DNA of 64,000 nt from Bidens hawaiensis (taxonomy: Eukaryota > Streptophyta > Magnoliopsida > Asterales > Asteraceae), in contig JAIQDT010000230.1 of assembly GCA_021521415.1 (NCBI GenBank), forward strand, positions 1,467,501 through 1,531,500. Direction: 5' to 3'. Made by a program: the position numbers and the translations under genes. Positions 1 to 12,113 of this stretch are shown in pieces. The number at the start of each line of letters is the position of its first letter. The first letter of the stretch is position 1. The notes below the pieces were generated by a model. That model did not search any database and was not told the DNA's origin. It saw nothing but the letters and a program-made list of their open reading frames with translations.

Positions 1-218
1 TTTGTTTGTTTAAAATTTTAGATTACATCATCATCTTTCTTTGAGTTTGAAACTAATTTAACAGGTTTTCTATACCAAAAACAAATTATTCAAAAATTAA
101 ATATTAACTTATGTTCCTAAGTAATTAGTTTTTGTGAATAAAAAAAACTATTAAGTTAATTTCAAACTCAAAGAAAGACAATGATATGAGATATCATCCA
201 AAACTTCAAACAAACAAA
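1..218. repeat. Inverted-repeat (foldback) MITE-like element
   Basis: The two ends are inverted copies of each other. The left end starts TTTGTTTGTTTAAAATTTTA and includes TTTCTTTGAGTTTGAAACTA; the right end carries TTTCAAACTCAAAGAAAG and finishes AACAAACAAA. Each arm is about 65 bases with an AT-rich spacer. It lies inside intron 1 of the minus-strand UDP-sugar transporter gene. The left end coincides with the window edge, so a target-site duplication cannot be read and the element may extend further left. Confidence 0.6.
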
Positions 219-1306
219 CCTTTGCATTATTCCTTGGTACTAAATTGAGAAAATAATTTTTTTATAAGTTGTGTAGGACCCATTTAGGATTCACCAAAAC
301 TACAAGGCAATAATCAAGTACTCAATATCTTTAATAAAAAAATACTGACAAAAAGCACACTTATGTAAAGGTAAAGTAAGAGTTAAGATTAAGAAAGACT
401 CAATAAAGCCTAAATTAACCAAAAGTATGCAGGCAATTTACACAAAGTGCTGCATGCAAACCATAAACCTCATCAAGAATTCAAGATCAATCCAACCCCA
501 TATTATATTAATATAAAATTAATAAATTTATTGAAAACATTGCATTGTAGATTCTCCAACAGAAAACCCCAATTCTCAAGAAACCTTACAAAAACAAAAA
601 CAAAAAACAAGATTTTTCATTCTTAAACAATCTTTCAGATCAAAATTGTTTTTTAAAGAACACCCAATTCCTGAGAAAAAATAATAAAAAAAAAAACATC
701 AAAAATCAAGCATGGGTTTTGAAGAACAACAAAATCTTGAAAAACCTCAAAAATCAAACATGAGTTTTGAAAAAAACAATATTTTTCATTCTTGAACAAT
801 CTTTCAAATCAAAATTAGTTTTTTTAAAAAACACTCAATTCCTTGAAAAAAACTCAGAAAACCAAACATGGGTTTTAAAGAACACCAAAAATCTTGAAAA
901 ATCTCAAAAATCAAACAAGGGTTTTAAAGAAATCAAGATTCTTGAACAGTCTTTCAGATCAAAATTGGATTTTTAAACCCAAATCCTGAAAAACCTCATA
1001 AAATCAAGCATGAGTTTTCGAACCAATCTTTCATATCAAAATTAAAATTTTTAATAAATAAAACCCAATTCCTAAAAACATCATCAAATTAAACAAGGGT
1101 TATAAAAATCTTGAAAAAAAAACCTCAAAAACCCTAAAATCTTTACTAAAAACACAAGCTTTAAAACAAAATTACCTCAAATAAATCAAACCAATTTCAT
1201 ATCAAAATTGGGTTCAAACCAAACAAGGTTTCAAAAATCTTGAAAAACAAACCCTCAAAAACCCTAAAAATCTTCACTAAAAACACAAACTTTAGACCAA
1301 AATTAC
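219..1306 (-). other. Intron 1 (part) of the UTR2/UTR4-like gene, with degenerate internal repeats
   Basis: Purine-rich on the plus strand and pyrimidine-rich in the direction of the minus-strand gene. From about 600 to 1300 it consists of diverged tandem copies of a unit of roughly 100 bases built around AATCAAGCATGGGTTTTGAA and CTTTCAGATCAAAATTG. The 69-codon open frame at 767-976 is a by-product of this low-complexity repeat. The donor of this intron (GTAATT on the minus strand) directly follows the coding exon at 1307. Confidence 0.6.
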
Positions 1307-1435
1307 CTCACAGACGCCATTAACAAGGTACCCAAAGAAGAACCCAGAAGAGCAAATGAGAAACTGTTGCCATTTGGGTCGATCAGAAAGAGAGATACCA
1401 AACAGAGACCGAGTTTGTTCTTCGTTGTTCTTCAT
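1307..1435 (-). CDS. UDP-galactose/UDP-glucose transporter (UTR2/UTR4-like), first coding exon, partial
   Basis: Reading the minus strand from the ATG at 1435-1433 gives exactly 43 codons, beginning [20 protein letters not shown] and ending GYLVNGVCE, followed by a GTAATT splice donor. This resembles the N-terminus of plant UTR2/UTR4-type nucleotide-sugar transporters of the drug/metabolite transporter superfamily. In this family the proteins are multi-pass ER/Golgi carriers that exchange cytosolic UDP-sugars for luminal nucleotide. Visible here are the charged cytosolic start and the beginning of the first membrane segment (about residues 24-42: [17 protein letters not shown]). The remaining exons must lie left of the window. 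The exon is intact. Assignment rests on one exon recognised from memory of the family; any close paralogue of the same clade would look alike. Confidence 0.78.
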
Positions 1436-3387
1436 TCTTGCTGTAAAAAGCTAATAACTTTTGTTGTGTGTGTGTGTGTATATATATATATTAATTGATC
1501 ATCAAGTGAGATTTGTGCATGTAGAGATTGATAATAAAAGAATTGATTAGAGGGAGCGTATCGGTTCAATCACGTTGTTGTTGTTGAGAACACAACATTT
1601 AATTTGGAGAGAGGTTGAGATGGAGTTTGCAAATACAGAGTCTGGTTTTGTGAGAAGCCGCCAACTCATGAACAAGGAGAGAGGAGGTGTAAAGGTTAAT
1701 ATCATTATTATATTAGGGGTTTTGCTTTTTCTTTAAAGCAATTTTTAAACGGGCTGCTGGTTAAATTTATCGTAACTGAATACGCTTGTTTTTTGATCTG
1801 GGATAATCCTCACCTAAGGCTGACGTTTATGATACTCGCTTGAAAACGTGACAGTGCGGTGAGATAATATTTTTTTATTTCAAGAATCTAACTAATGAAT
1901 GTTACATACTTACTTAGACTCTCATCATCACCTGGTGCAGCTAAAATTATATTATGAGAAAACATAATTCAAACCCGAATAACTTGAAATATCAGTCTTT
2001 TTTTATTACTCTTTCACCAGCTACTCAAGAAAAGTATTACCACTTACTATTTTATTTTTTATCTTATTATTATTATTTATTTTTTTTTTAAAAAAAAACA
2101 AAGTAATACTTCTTATTAACATTTGTTAGTTGACTAGTTGTAATTTTGTTACTTTCCTTATTTGAAGTCGTGATTTTGAGTTTTGTCTAAAGTAATTTGT
2201 TATTAATTAAGCTAAAGGGTTTTCCGACATGCTGGGTCACCGTATTTTATTCTTCGGGCGAAAATATGATCTATTTGTCAAGTTGTCGGGATGCTTTGTG
2301 TTAAAAAAAGTAAACTAAAATAATATTTTTTTTATATTTAGAGTAAAATGTCATTTTCACCACTCTAGTCACCCTCCACCATTGAAATTTCAAAATATAT
2401 TGAACAAGCATTTGGATTCATTTGGATTTCTGATGATATTTATATAGACTACGCAACTGTCGTGAGAGTGTTTAAGCTAACTTGAGGATAAAAGAATTTT
2501 ATTCAAAAAAATCCTAAGAATCGTTAATAAAATATATTGTATGAGAATTCAATGTTCTAGAAAAAAATAAAAGGAAAAATGTGGGTTATCATCAATCAAT
2601 AACGAATGTAGTCGAAAGAAAACATAAGGAATGTAATGTACGTTTGCTTAATCTTACATAATATGATCTTGGGGAACAAAGGGAAATCGATTTGTCAAAG
2701 GTATGAAGGTGACGTACAACGACTTTTGTCGTGATCAACGTTGCATAGAAACTAGTTCATCATCAAACACACACGACAACGAAACACCAAACAACCCTTG
2801 TAAGAATTTGATTGAGTACATACAAAAGTTTTGCACGTGTGATTATGATTAATTCTAGTAGGTTATGTCTAGGATTGTTTATTATAAATTTGCAGTAATA
2901 ATGATTTTTTTTTTATTTTCTGTCACATTTTTATATATATTGTAAGTAATAAAAGTTTTCACGACTAACATAATGAATGATCTAAGTGATACACGAGTTT
3001 AGTTATAGTATTTGATTGTTGTACTAACTAAGACGTCCTAAATATGTTTATTCCACCAACAATAAATGATACGTGAATTATATTCGAGCAAGATCTTTTA
3101 AAGACGTGTATCCTTTATGAAATATTTGCCAACTCATAATAAAACGCAAATCGAATTTGACTATCTGGTTTTTTTACTCGCATGTCTCTAAAATAGTATA
3201 TATTTAATGCTAGTAATAAATAAATACGTTAATATGGTTCTAGTGACTAGTATACATCTTTTTGTACTCATGAATCTCCAAAATTGTCTTTTCTTTTGCC
3301 TTAAAAATCGTCATACGTAATATCTACTTTTATAATCATGTAACTCATGGTTTATTTAGTATTTTTGTAATAAAAGTAATATTAAAA
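1436..3387. other. 5' region of the UTR-like gene and AT-rich intergenic DNA
   Basis: About 1436-1700 is the probable 5' UTR and promoter of the minus-strand transporter. It contains a (TG)n/(TA)n run near 1463-1490. From 1700 to 3387 I see AT-rich sequence with no convincing open frame, RNA gene or clear repeat termini. Confidence 0.5.
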
Positions 3388-5915
3388 TCTACTACTATAA
3401 TAAAAGAATACCCACTTTTGCCACTTGTCACTCTCTCGGCCCTTCTACCTTTTTTAAACCCGTTTTCATATATGGTTTGTTTCTTGGATTTATTGGATAC
3501 CACATGGGTTATTATCCGACCCAACAGGTCAGATCTCTTTCAGTTTAGAACCCCATATCCCAAACACCACTGTAGATTTAGATCCAACTCCTCGTCACTG
3601 CCGATGTAGATCCAACTCCCAAACGCCATGACACCATTCCGCCATCGGACCACTGCCACTAACGCTACCGCAGCTCCTCCCACCGTCTACCGTAGCCCCT
3701 TCACTCCCTCCACAGCGTATGTTCGTTCTTCCTAAAACAAAAATTAGGGTTTGTACTTTGGTTTATAAGTTGAGATCGATTTTATTTCGATGTTGAGTCT
3801 TATACATTGTCTAACACACACACTCCGCTCATCCGTACTAGAAGCTTCTATGTTAGCATTGTGTTATTAGTTTTAAAATGATCTTAATTGTGAATGAGGA
3901 AGAAATTATCATAGTTTTGTTAGACTTTGCCAACAAATCAAATAACTAATTATGCAATATTCAATAAATCGTGTATTCACATGGATTTGTAGGACGTGTT
4001 CATTGCTTATATGATTATAAGGCATCAACTAATTTTTATTTGTAACACCTGCTTACTCACTTATTATATATTTTAATATTGAGGAAGAACACAACATTTG
4101 AAAGCAAAATTAATTCAACATCTTCATTGTAAAAGTTAAATTTGCAAATTAATTCATTGGTACATCATGTTTGCAAATTACTATCTTACTTCGTAGGTTG
4201 ATTAGTGTTATCTTTCATAGAAAGTCAAAACAATGATGATAATTCTCATATGCCAAACAATCAACAAAACCTTTAAGCACCAAAAATGTAGATGAAGTAT
4301 TAATAAAATAATGTTGTAATGAATTTTAGGCTATGATTAACTTGAGCTGTAACATATGTATGTTAGGTTTGAAAGTCTCTGTTTATAAAGTCACTTATTA
4401 AGCATTACACCTAGCGTGCTACAAATTTAATGTATTTAGTTTTTCCTTACAATACTCATGAAGTTTGAGACACAACTTTTGTTGTTTCACATTAGGCAAG
4501 CAAATTCGACTGCAGTTTGTTGAGTGGGAGAAAGATATTAATGGGATGATTGGTGCTGCTAAATATGGTGATCTTGCACCGTTGTTCATTGATGGAAGCT
4601 ATGACTTTGAAATGGTGAGTTTTCGTTGTATATGATCGAAGTTATTAGTTTTTATAATTGTTTGAAATATGTAGCTTTTAGTTTATGTTACATTTTGTAG
4701 GAGACATGTGACTTCCTTATCATAATGCAAGTTCATGTATTTTCTATTGTTATGGCGTTCTTAAACATCTTGATTTATTCAAGATGTTTTAAGAAGCCTA
4801 AAAGGACAAAACAGAGTCTTAAGCATCGGTTCTGGTCTAATACATGGAATGTCTTAATGCTTATTATATCTTTGCTTTTCTTTTTATATTTTAACTTTAT
4901 GTTTATCCTTATGTAGTAATATGAAACAATTTAGCTACGGAAGAAGACATGTGAAATGGGATTGAAGTGGTGGGAACGTTGCTTTATTTTAGTTTTTGTT
5001 GTATTTTTAGAGATATAAAATAAAAGTCAATTAAAATACTTTCTTTCTTAAAAATTTTCATTATATATATTGACTACATTACCATAAATCAACATACTAA
5101 CAATTTAATTTGTTCTTTTTGTTTATTTTTGAAAGCTAGAATCATGAAGTTTTTTAGCTAACGCATATATAATTTAACACCTAATTTGTATATTATTAAA
5201 TATTTTAAACATGTTAAATTAGCACATAATTTCAATTTATTTAAATTAATTGAAGATATGTTCACCTATCTCAATATTTTTAAAATTTACCAATATTCAC
5301 AAAATATATAATAATCACATGTATCTAAATATTCAAAATTTGAAGTCCTGATCAATAAGTCAATTTAGCTATTATGGCAATAGTTCAGAAGTTTATGTCA
5401 AAATTCGATTAACTATAAATCCAAATGATTTATTTATTTGGAAAGCTACAATAGCGGTTTATTAGTTGTCTCAATTTCAATAATTACTAATATATCATAT
5501 ATATTGTAACAACTTTCTAAGATATTAACTAATCATACGGGTTAGTATTCAAAGATGACAGTTTCTCATTGCAGTATGTTTCATGATGATCATAAAGAAA
5601 AGACAAGGTCAATCATTATCTAGGGTTGGTTTGTACATGAAAGACCTCACATGGACAATTATACTTCGCATTGTCAAGAGTTCCAAGTCGGCATGAACTA
5701 GAGATTTTGATTCTTAATAAACAAGTTATATTAACTAATACAACAACAAATGTAGTGCATGTGTAATGTTTTTTTTTAATTTCTGTAATTTTAATGTAAA
5801 TTGTAATCATATTAACAATACATGATAATAATTGCGTTATTGATTGTATTTTGCTTAATATTTATATATTAAAAGTTTCATCAATTTCCCGTGTAATACA
5901 CGGGCCTCAAACTAG
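3388..5915 (+). mobile_element. Non-autonomous Helitron (2,528 bp)
   Basis: The 5' end reads TCTACTACTATAATAAAAG, a typical plant Helitron start. The 3' end is CTAG at 5912-5915, preceded by a 7-bp-stem hairpin CCCGTGTAATACACGGG at 5888-5904, 8 bases before CTAG. The base before the element is A (3387) and the base after is T (5916), the expected A^T target with no duplication. No Rep/helicase frame is present, so it would depend on an autonomous partner. Inside there are possible gene-derived pieces: a GC-richer stretch around 3600-3720 and an exon-like segment at 4496-4614. All terminal features of the family are seen directly; mobility is inferred. Confidence 0.82.
4496..4614 (+). pseudogene. 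Exon-like gene fragment carried inside the Helitron
   Basis: A 119-base segment bounded by a possible acceptor (CATTAG) and a good donor (GTGAGT). It is open throughout and codes for 39 residues, including VEWEKDINGMIGAAKYGDLA and LFIDGSYDFEM. A second possible exon begins after TTTTGTAG at 4701. The composition and coding look differ from the surrounding AT-rich Helitron body, which suggests a captured host exon. I do not recognise the parent gene. Confidence 0.45.
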
Positions 5916-6004
5916 TAAAATAGATACACTCATATACAACTGTGCAAAACAACTATAGAAATAAATCTCATGTTTTTCTCTAAACAATGATTTGCTATTT
6001 AAAC

Positions 6005-6327
6005 TAGGGGTGTCCACGGTTCGGTTTTCACAGTTTTTGAGTCAAACCATGAACCAAACCGTTGGTAACGGTTTTTATTTTTGTAAACCAAAACCGAACT
6101 GTAGGACTCTTAAACCGAACCGTTGGTTTGGTTTCATGGTTTGGGTAAATATAAATAAATTAATACACGGTTGGTTTTTGTTGTAAACTATAAACCATAC
6201 CGTTCGCTACAGTTTGAATCTTTTGAAACCGACCGACCGATAGTTATGAAAAAAACCAACCATGAAACTAAACCGATGACCGGTTTGAACGATTTCACGG
6301 TTTCACACCGAACCATGAACACCACTA
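6005..6327. mobile_element. hAT-type MITE with AACCGAACC-rich ends (323 bp)
   Basis: It is flanked by a perfect 8-bp target-site duplication ATTTAAAC (5997-6004 and 6328-6335). The ends are imperfect terminal inverted repeats: TAGGGGTGTCCACGGTTCGG on the left and, reverse-complemented from the right, TAGTGGTGTTCATGGTTCGG. The 8-bp duplication and the TA(G/T)GGGTG-type ends are the hAT signature. The body is made of degenerate repeats of AACCGAACCGT in both orientations. The open frames across it are artefacts of this repeat. Confidence 0.85.
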
Positions 6328-6489
6328 ATTTAAACCAAAACATGATTTTCAACAAAGTGATTTCTTTTTTAAACCAAAATATTCAATGCCCTAAAAGCTT
6401 AAAAAATCTCAACAGGACATGAGTTTTTAAAACATTTCATAAAAGTAAATATAGTTCTTTCTTATAGAAAGTAAAATATCAATATTGTA

Positions 6490-7260
6490 TCTCATACAAT
6501 TTGAACTATTTTTAATAAGCTATCTAAAGTGTCAAACATAACATGAATCATATTTATAACACTATGTCCTTGTTTAATAGAAGATAAATAAAAGTAAACT
6601 AACACACCGGCCATTTTACTAAACCTACTTTTATCTTAAGTGTCAAACATAACATGAATCATATTAAATTTAGGTTCATTACCATTAATGTACGAATTAA
6701 ATCACAGGAAAAACGCATCATATAATTTGTCTTGCTGGCTTATTTTGCGTGACTAAATGAAATGAAAAATATAAAGTGAGAAATTTTATTAGTTTTTTAA
6801 ACGACATTAAAAGTTATTTGGGGCAATTGCGTATATTCCTCTTTAAACATACAAAAATTGCATATTTTCTTAAATCATGGTTGAAGAACATTGTACATCA
6901 TACGTTATATAGGATCATTTGTTATATAATATTATATAAAAATATTATTTAGTAATGTAAATTATACAAATATATTCAATATTTTCATCGGGACATAATT
7001 AAAGCTTTTGAAACGTTTTTAAAAAACTAGTTGAGTGTTATTTTTTCATATAAATAAAGGTTAAAAATATATAATATTGCATGCAATGTATACAATTTGA
7101 ACTATTTTTATTAAGTTGTCTAAAGTTTCAAACAATGAATCGTATTTTTCACACAAAGACGTTGACACATGTTTGATAGAAGCCTAAAGAAAAGAGCAAC
7201 CGGCCATTTTTAATAAACCTACTTTTTATTAAATTTAGGTTCTTTACCATAAATGTACAA
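6490..7260. repeat. Diverged local duplication (two copies about 600 bp apart)
   Basis: The segment about 6495-6690 recurs at about 7095-7260. Shared landmarks include TTTGAACTATTTTTA, a CGGCCATTTT motif, AAACCTACTTTT, and ATTAAATTTAGGTTC followed by a TTACCAT block. The two copies differ by many substitutions and indels, so the duplication is old. No termini typical of a transposon were found. Confidence 0.55.
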
Positions 7261-8508
7261 AATTTAGTTATCATTTCACTTGCTTGCTTCTTTTACACGA
7301 TTATTAATTATTAACTTAATAATAACTAACTGATGCAACGGTAAAATGAAAATGAAGATCAAAACACGTTGATTATATGAATTCCTGTGATGAACTTCCA
7401 AACCCCCAAATCTCACCCAAAAGACTAGGAAAAATGAAAAGAAAATATTATTAATCAAATTCAAGTATAACTTTTCAGATTACATCAAGATCATATAAAA
7501 AGACTTTCAAATACGAAATGGGCACTGAAAAGGCCATGGGCCAAACACAAACCCAAAATGAAAAATGCAAAACTGACAAAAAAACATAAAAAGGCCCAAA
7601 ACTTTATTTAGGAGGCGTTTTTGGGCTTCGGACAGGGGCCAAACCGCCGTAGGCTGTTGGCCACAATGTGCTCCTCGTCTCAAGCTTCGATTTGACTGGT
7701 AATGGGCTTGAAATGGAGCTTCGTGGGCCAAGTTATGCACATTTTCGTGGGCCACCTTTGGAAGCACGATCTTGGGCCTTCAAATATAACATAGTACGTT
7801 CTTCAATGCTTGAGCCTCCATCACTAATTTAAAAAAACATTAAAAAGTCTTTATGAGTTATTTCGTATAGCATTATAATAACAGTCTACTTGGGGTGGCA
7901 AATGGTTGGGTACTTGGGTTGGGTCGAACGGGTCATGAGTCGAAATGGATTAGGGTTAAAATGAGTTAGGTCAGAAGTCAGAACAAGTCAAAAAAATAAG
8001 GTTGTTATACTTTATTTAGATTGAATGTTGTATCAGTCTCGGTTTTATATATTCAAATGAATCTTGGTAAATATTATAATTATCTGTACCACTATATCGG
8101 TTGTTATAATTCTTGTTGTAGTTGTTAAACTTTCCAACCTCATGACGAATGTCTCTCCGTTTTGACGAGATCATGTCGGGCTATGGTATTCTCCCTGTCC
8201 CATTGCGTCGTGAAAATTTTCTAAAACACGTTTTTAAAAATTGGGTCAGGTAGATTATATCCTATAAAGAAAAAAGAATAACATTACAAAAATAAGGAAT
8301 AAATAATATGCATTACTAAAAAAAAGTTGAAATAAATAATATACATTACTAAAAACAAAGAAAAAATTGAAGGAATAAGTAATAAAGATGATGGAATAAG
8401 ATATTGAATATTTAATGATGATGGTAGAAAATTGTATGAATATTGGATGAAAATGACTTTATTTATAATTCAAGATTTTCATTTTGCATAGCAACACGAA
8501 CCATATAT
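7261..8508. other. Intergenic DNA with a fragment of a TGGGGTGGCAAA repeat
   Basis: About 7892-8250 starts GGGGTGGCAAATGGTTGGGT and is rich in GGGT(C/T)GAA and GGGTCA motifs, like one arm of a hAT-type MITE; the opposite end is not clear. The 86-codon minus-strand frame at 7507-7767 has no recognisable domain and an implausible composition, and I do not call it a gene. The rest shows nothing I can name. Confidence 0.4.
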
Positions 8509-8783
8509 AGGTAATAGTCAAGTCCGAGTCGAGCCAGGGTGGTTTTGAGCTCGGGCTCAAAATTAAACAAGGCAACTCAACTAAAGCTCTAGCTCGATTT
8601 TGAAGTTAAACGAAATTAAGATCGAGCCAACAAGTCGAGCCATGATTTTTGGCTCGGTTAGAAAAATGAGCCGACTCAGCTTAGGATGTTTCAAATCAAG
8701 TTTTCTTAGCTAGTTTTATTCGAGCTTTTATCGAACGAGCCACGAGCCCGAGCTTTGAGCCTCGAGCTTGTTGAACTACCCTA
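8509..8783. repeat. GAGCTCG-rich dispersed repeat, copy 1
   Basis: A block of repeated GAGCTCG/CGAGCC motifs in both orientations, for example AGCTCGGGCTC and CGAGCCACGAGCCCGAGC. The ends are weakly inverted (TAGGTAATAGTCAAG against TAGGGTAGTTCAACAAG reversed). Related blocks occur at about 11540-12760, 28905-29350, 36459-36955, 53120-53262 and 55950-56375, so this is a family. A target-site duplication is not clear here. Confidence 0.55.
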
Positions 8784-8820
8784 GGCAATACCCATCTCAT
8801 TAGAATATGAAACAAACTTA

Positions 8821-9182
8821 GGCCCCGTTTGTTTTTTTTAGAGATTTAAGTCTGAATCTGAATACCACATCTGAATGTTAAGAGGTGGTTCAAATGTCTG
8901 AAATCTGAATCATTAAGAGGTGGAGGCTAGAGGCGAACCTCTAGTCGTCGGAGATGGAGCCTAGTCTCCGGGTTAGAAGTTAATGAAGGCCGGAGACAAA
9001 CATATGTTTTTTTTGGGTTAAGAGGTTTTCAGACCCACTAAAAGCTCTTACTGGTTCAGATGCTATTAAGACGCCGAATCTCTTAATGCCAGAAAAAAAC
9101 AAACAGCCCCACGTCTGATTACGTCTGACCGAATCAGACGTTTTCCTCTATTCAGAGAAAAGAGGCAAAAACAAACAGGGCC
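8821..9182. mobile_element. PIF/Harbinger-type (Tourist-like) MITE, 362 bp
   Basis: Terminal inverted repeats GGCCCCGTTTGTTTTT (left) and AAAACAAACAGGGCC (right) are flanked by the 3-bp duplication TTA (8818-8820 and 9183-9185). The 3-bp TTA/TAA target and GGSCC ends fit the PIF/Harbinger superfamily. The interior carries repeated TCTGAAT and GTCTGA motifs and no coding capacity. Confidence 0.8.
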
Positions 9183-9185
9183 TTA

Positions 9186-10668
9186 AGATTACTTTTGAAC
9201 ACTTCCGTTGATTTAGGATTGGTTTGGGATTCGTGGTCCGGCTACCCAACCTAAATGCTCGATAATATAGCTCTATTTATCCAAGTAACCAATCATAATT
9301 TTCTTTCTATGGTAATTATTTTTCATAATTGACAAACTGGTTAGTTATATTATGTCAAAACACTATAAATATCCGACATGCATTTCTAATAAACTAAAAG
9401 GTATATCCGAAACACACATGTTTACGCAATACCCGATGAACACTTCGCTAAACTAAAACTGACAGGTTTTGAGACAGTATTTTAAATTCAAGTATGGGAT
9501 TGGGATTACCTAAACTCGTCCCAGATCCAATCCACTTCCATCACTCATCACTACATCAACCTTTACCAAGAGTCTACGTTGACAATGTTGACCATTTGTA
9601 CAAATGGCAAAATTAACCATTGATTAAACCTCTACATTGACCAATAAAAAGAAGCAATGTCAATACACCCTTTACTTGGTAGCATCTTCAATAAGTCTTC
9701 AGCAACTTTAGGTCACTTTTGTTCTCATGTTATAAAGCCAATTACATAAATAATAATCTATGTTTCATACAATGAAAAAACACTAGTAAAAGATGCAAAT
9801 GAGTGTAACAATATTAGGAACTCAATTCCCTTGCTTAAGGAAACATTGATTCAACTTGTAAAATGCATACAAGATTAGAAACGTTACACTAGCCAGATAT
9901 GTACTCGGGTTCCCTATTACTGTAGCATATCCCACGCATTCGGGTCACCTACAACAAATGACCGCACATTTTTACAAGATTAATTGCAATAAATGACCGT
10001 AACATTAATGGATTTCTCCCATTGTATACCACTACTATTTCCGATCATGTAATCGTGCCTCTAACATTGTGATTGCATTAGAGAGATGCAAGCTTGCCTA
10101 TAGAATATGTTTTAGTATGTATAATTTTATCTTTTCCTATGTACTTGTAGGATTCAACTACTATCGTACTACATGTGAATATTCAGTTCCACCCACATTG
10201 AAAACGAGAACAAAGATAGGTGTGACATACGCGTTTTAGACTTGCATGATTACCCATCAAAAACACAAATGCCAGCCCATCTTTGTCTTAGTTCATATTG
10301 TAAGATAGGTGAAACACATAGTGCAAAGTAACGCTTAATCCATCATATTACATACGCACATGTATCACATACGTAACTGAAACTTACAAGTAAATAAAAA
10401 TAAAATGATACATACGAAATCATTTTCTATAGGTAAGTTAAACACCATCTACTGCGAAATACAATATGAAATGCACTCTTACATTCAAAGACTAGTATAC
10501 ATCGAAGGAAATATAATATTAAAAGAACTCTAATATCAATACTGTAAAGCCTAATTTATAAACATGGATCAACAATTAATAATATTCGATTATATACGAG
10601 GGTTATTGGGCTTGTGTTGTTTTAGCTTTAGATAGGATATGTTGGGCTTCAACATCATGGGCCGTGGC
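9186..10668. other. Intergenic DNA with no recognised feature
   Basis: No open frame of note, no RNA gene and no transposon termini were found. Composition is AT-rich and non-repetitive by eye. Confidence 0.5.
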
Positions 10669-11239
10669 TAAAGGTGAAAAAAAAAAACCGAACCCAGAAC
10701 TGGACCCCAAAAAAAATTCGGAACCAGTTTTTTTATACCCGGGTATTTAATACCCAAACCCGTACCCGACCCTACCCGTAGGGTACGAATGGGGTATGCA
10801 TTTTAGTACCGAAACCCGTACCCGAACTGGACCCGATTGTACCCGGGGAAAACCCGAAAACCCGAACCGATTTCATACCCGGAACCGGGTTTTTTCCAAT
10901 ACCCGAAACTGGGTTTTTTCAAATACCCGATCTATACCCGAAATTACCCGAAAAATAACTGGAAAATACTCGAAAAATACCACCAAAAAGTGCAACCCAA
11001 AAAGAATTTCAATCTATACCCGAAAAATACCCGGAAAACCCCGAAAATATGGTTTTTTTCAATACCCGGAAATAGGGTATTCAAATACCCGGTTTTAGAA
11101 TACTCGGTTCTATACCCGATCCGAACCTAATAGGCAATACCCGGACCTGAACCCGACTCGGATATTACTAATACCCGATTTTTCAATACCCGATCATACC
11201 TGAACCGAGTTTTTCTAATACCCGATTTGTACACCTCTA
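10669..11239. mobile_element. hAT-type MITE rich in ACCCGAA motifs (about 570 bp)
   Basis: The left end is TAAAGGTG and the right end ACACCTCTA, whose complement is TAGAGGTGT, i.e. the hAT-like terminal motif seen elsewhere in this window. The body is an array of degenerate ACCCGAA/TACCCGG units. The flanking octamers (GCCGTGGC and ACCCCGGC) match only partly, so the duplication is eroded or the ends are off by a base. Open frames of 97-100 codons here only translate the motif array. Confidence 0.6.
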
Positions 11240-11744
11240 ACCCCGGCGAAAGAAAAAAAATTATTTATTTATTTATTCTTAGATAATATCTTTTTTTCAT
11301 GTTTTTCTAATCAAAATATTTTTTATTTAATTAATACTAGCTTAAGATACGTGTATAATGAAATTTAATGATATACAGGCTCTTCATTGATGCATTTTCA
11401 GATTTTCTACATGATGATTGATGGGCTCTTCGTTGTCTCGCATGTCACCCTTTTAAACTCATTCTCCTTTTAGGCTTTTATCACATTGTTTTTAGGATGA
11501 TGATAGTATATCAATATTAAATTTTTAATGTACTAAATGATCTTTATACACGAGCGATTACATTTTACCGAGCGTGCAAACGAGTCGAGCTGTTAGCGAG
11601 TTACTTAACCTTGAATTGATAAAAAACTTGAAAGTGTCAAGTTTTTTCAAACTCGAGCTGGGCCAGAGCCTAACATAAAGCTCGTTTACGTATCGAGCCC
11701 GAACTCGAGTCTGATGTATTTTTAAGTTTGACCTCTTTAGACTT

Positions 11745-12053
11745 AGGGATGACAGTGAAACCCGAACCCGATGGAAATACCCGATACCCGACATAATTGG
11801 GACGGGTCTTACCCGTCCCATTAGGGTATGGGACGGGTCTGGGACTAGTTTTTAATTTTTTCACGGATCTGGGACGGATCAGGGATTTTTAACATACACG
11901 ATTACCCGACCCAATTACCTGATAATATGGGCCCGTTTACCCGATTATATACCTGACATAATTTTATATATATATATATATACACACACACACAATAACA
12001 ATAAAAAATGGTATTTGTGTTCAGTTGTCCTTTGTGTGTCCTCCATGAATATT

Positions 12054-12113
<60 letters not shown>

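Noticed and set aside
7507..7767. 86-codon minus-strand frame
   Set aside because: No recognisable domain, unusual composition, and lies in repeat-like intergenic DNA.
10796..11130. Two overlapping open frames of about 100 codons rich in N, T, R, P
   Set aside because: They translate the ACCCGAA motif array of a MITE; low-complexity by-product.
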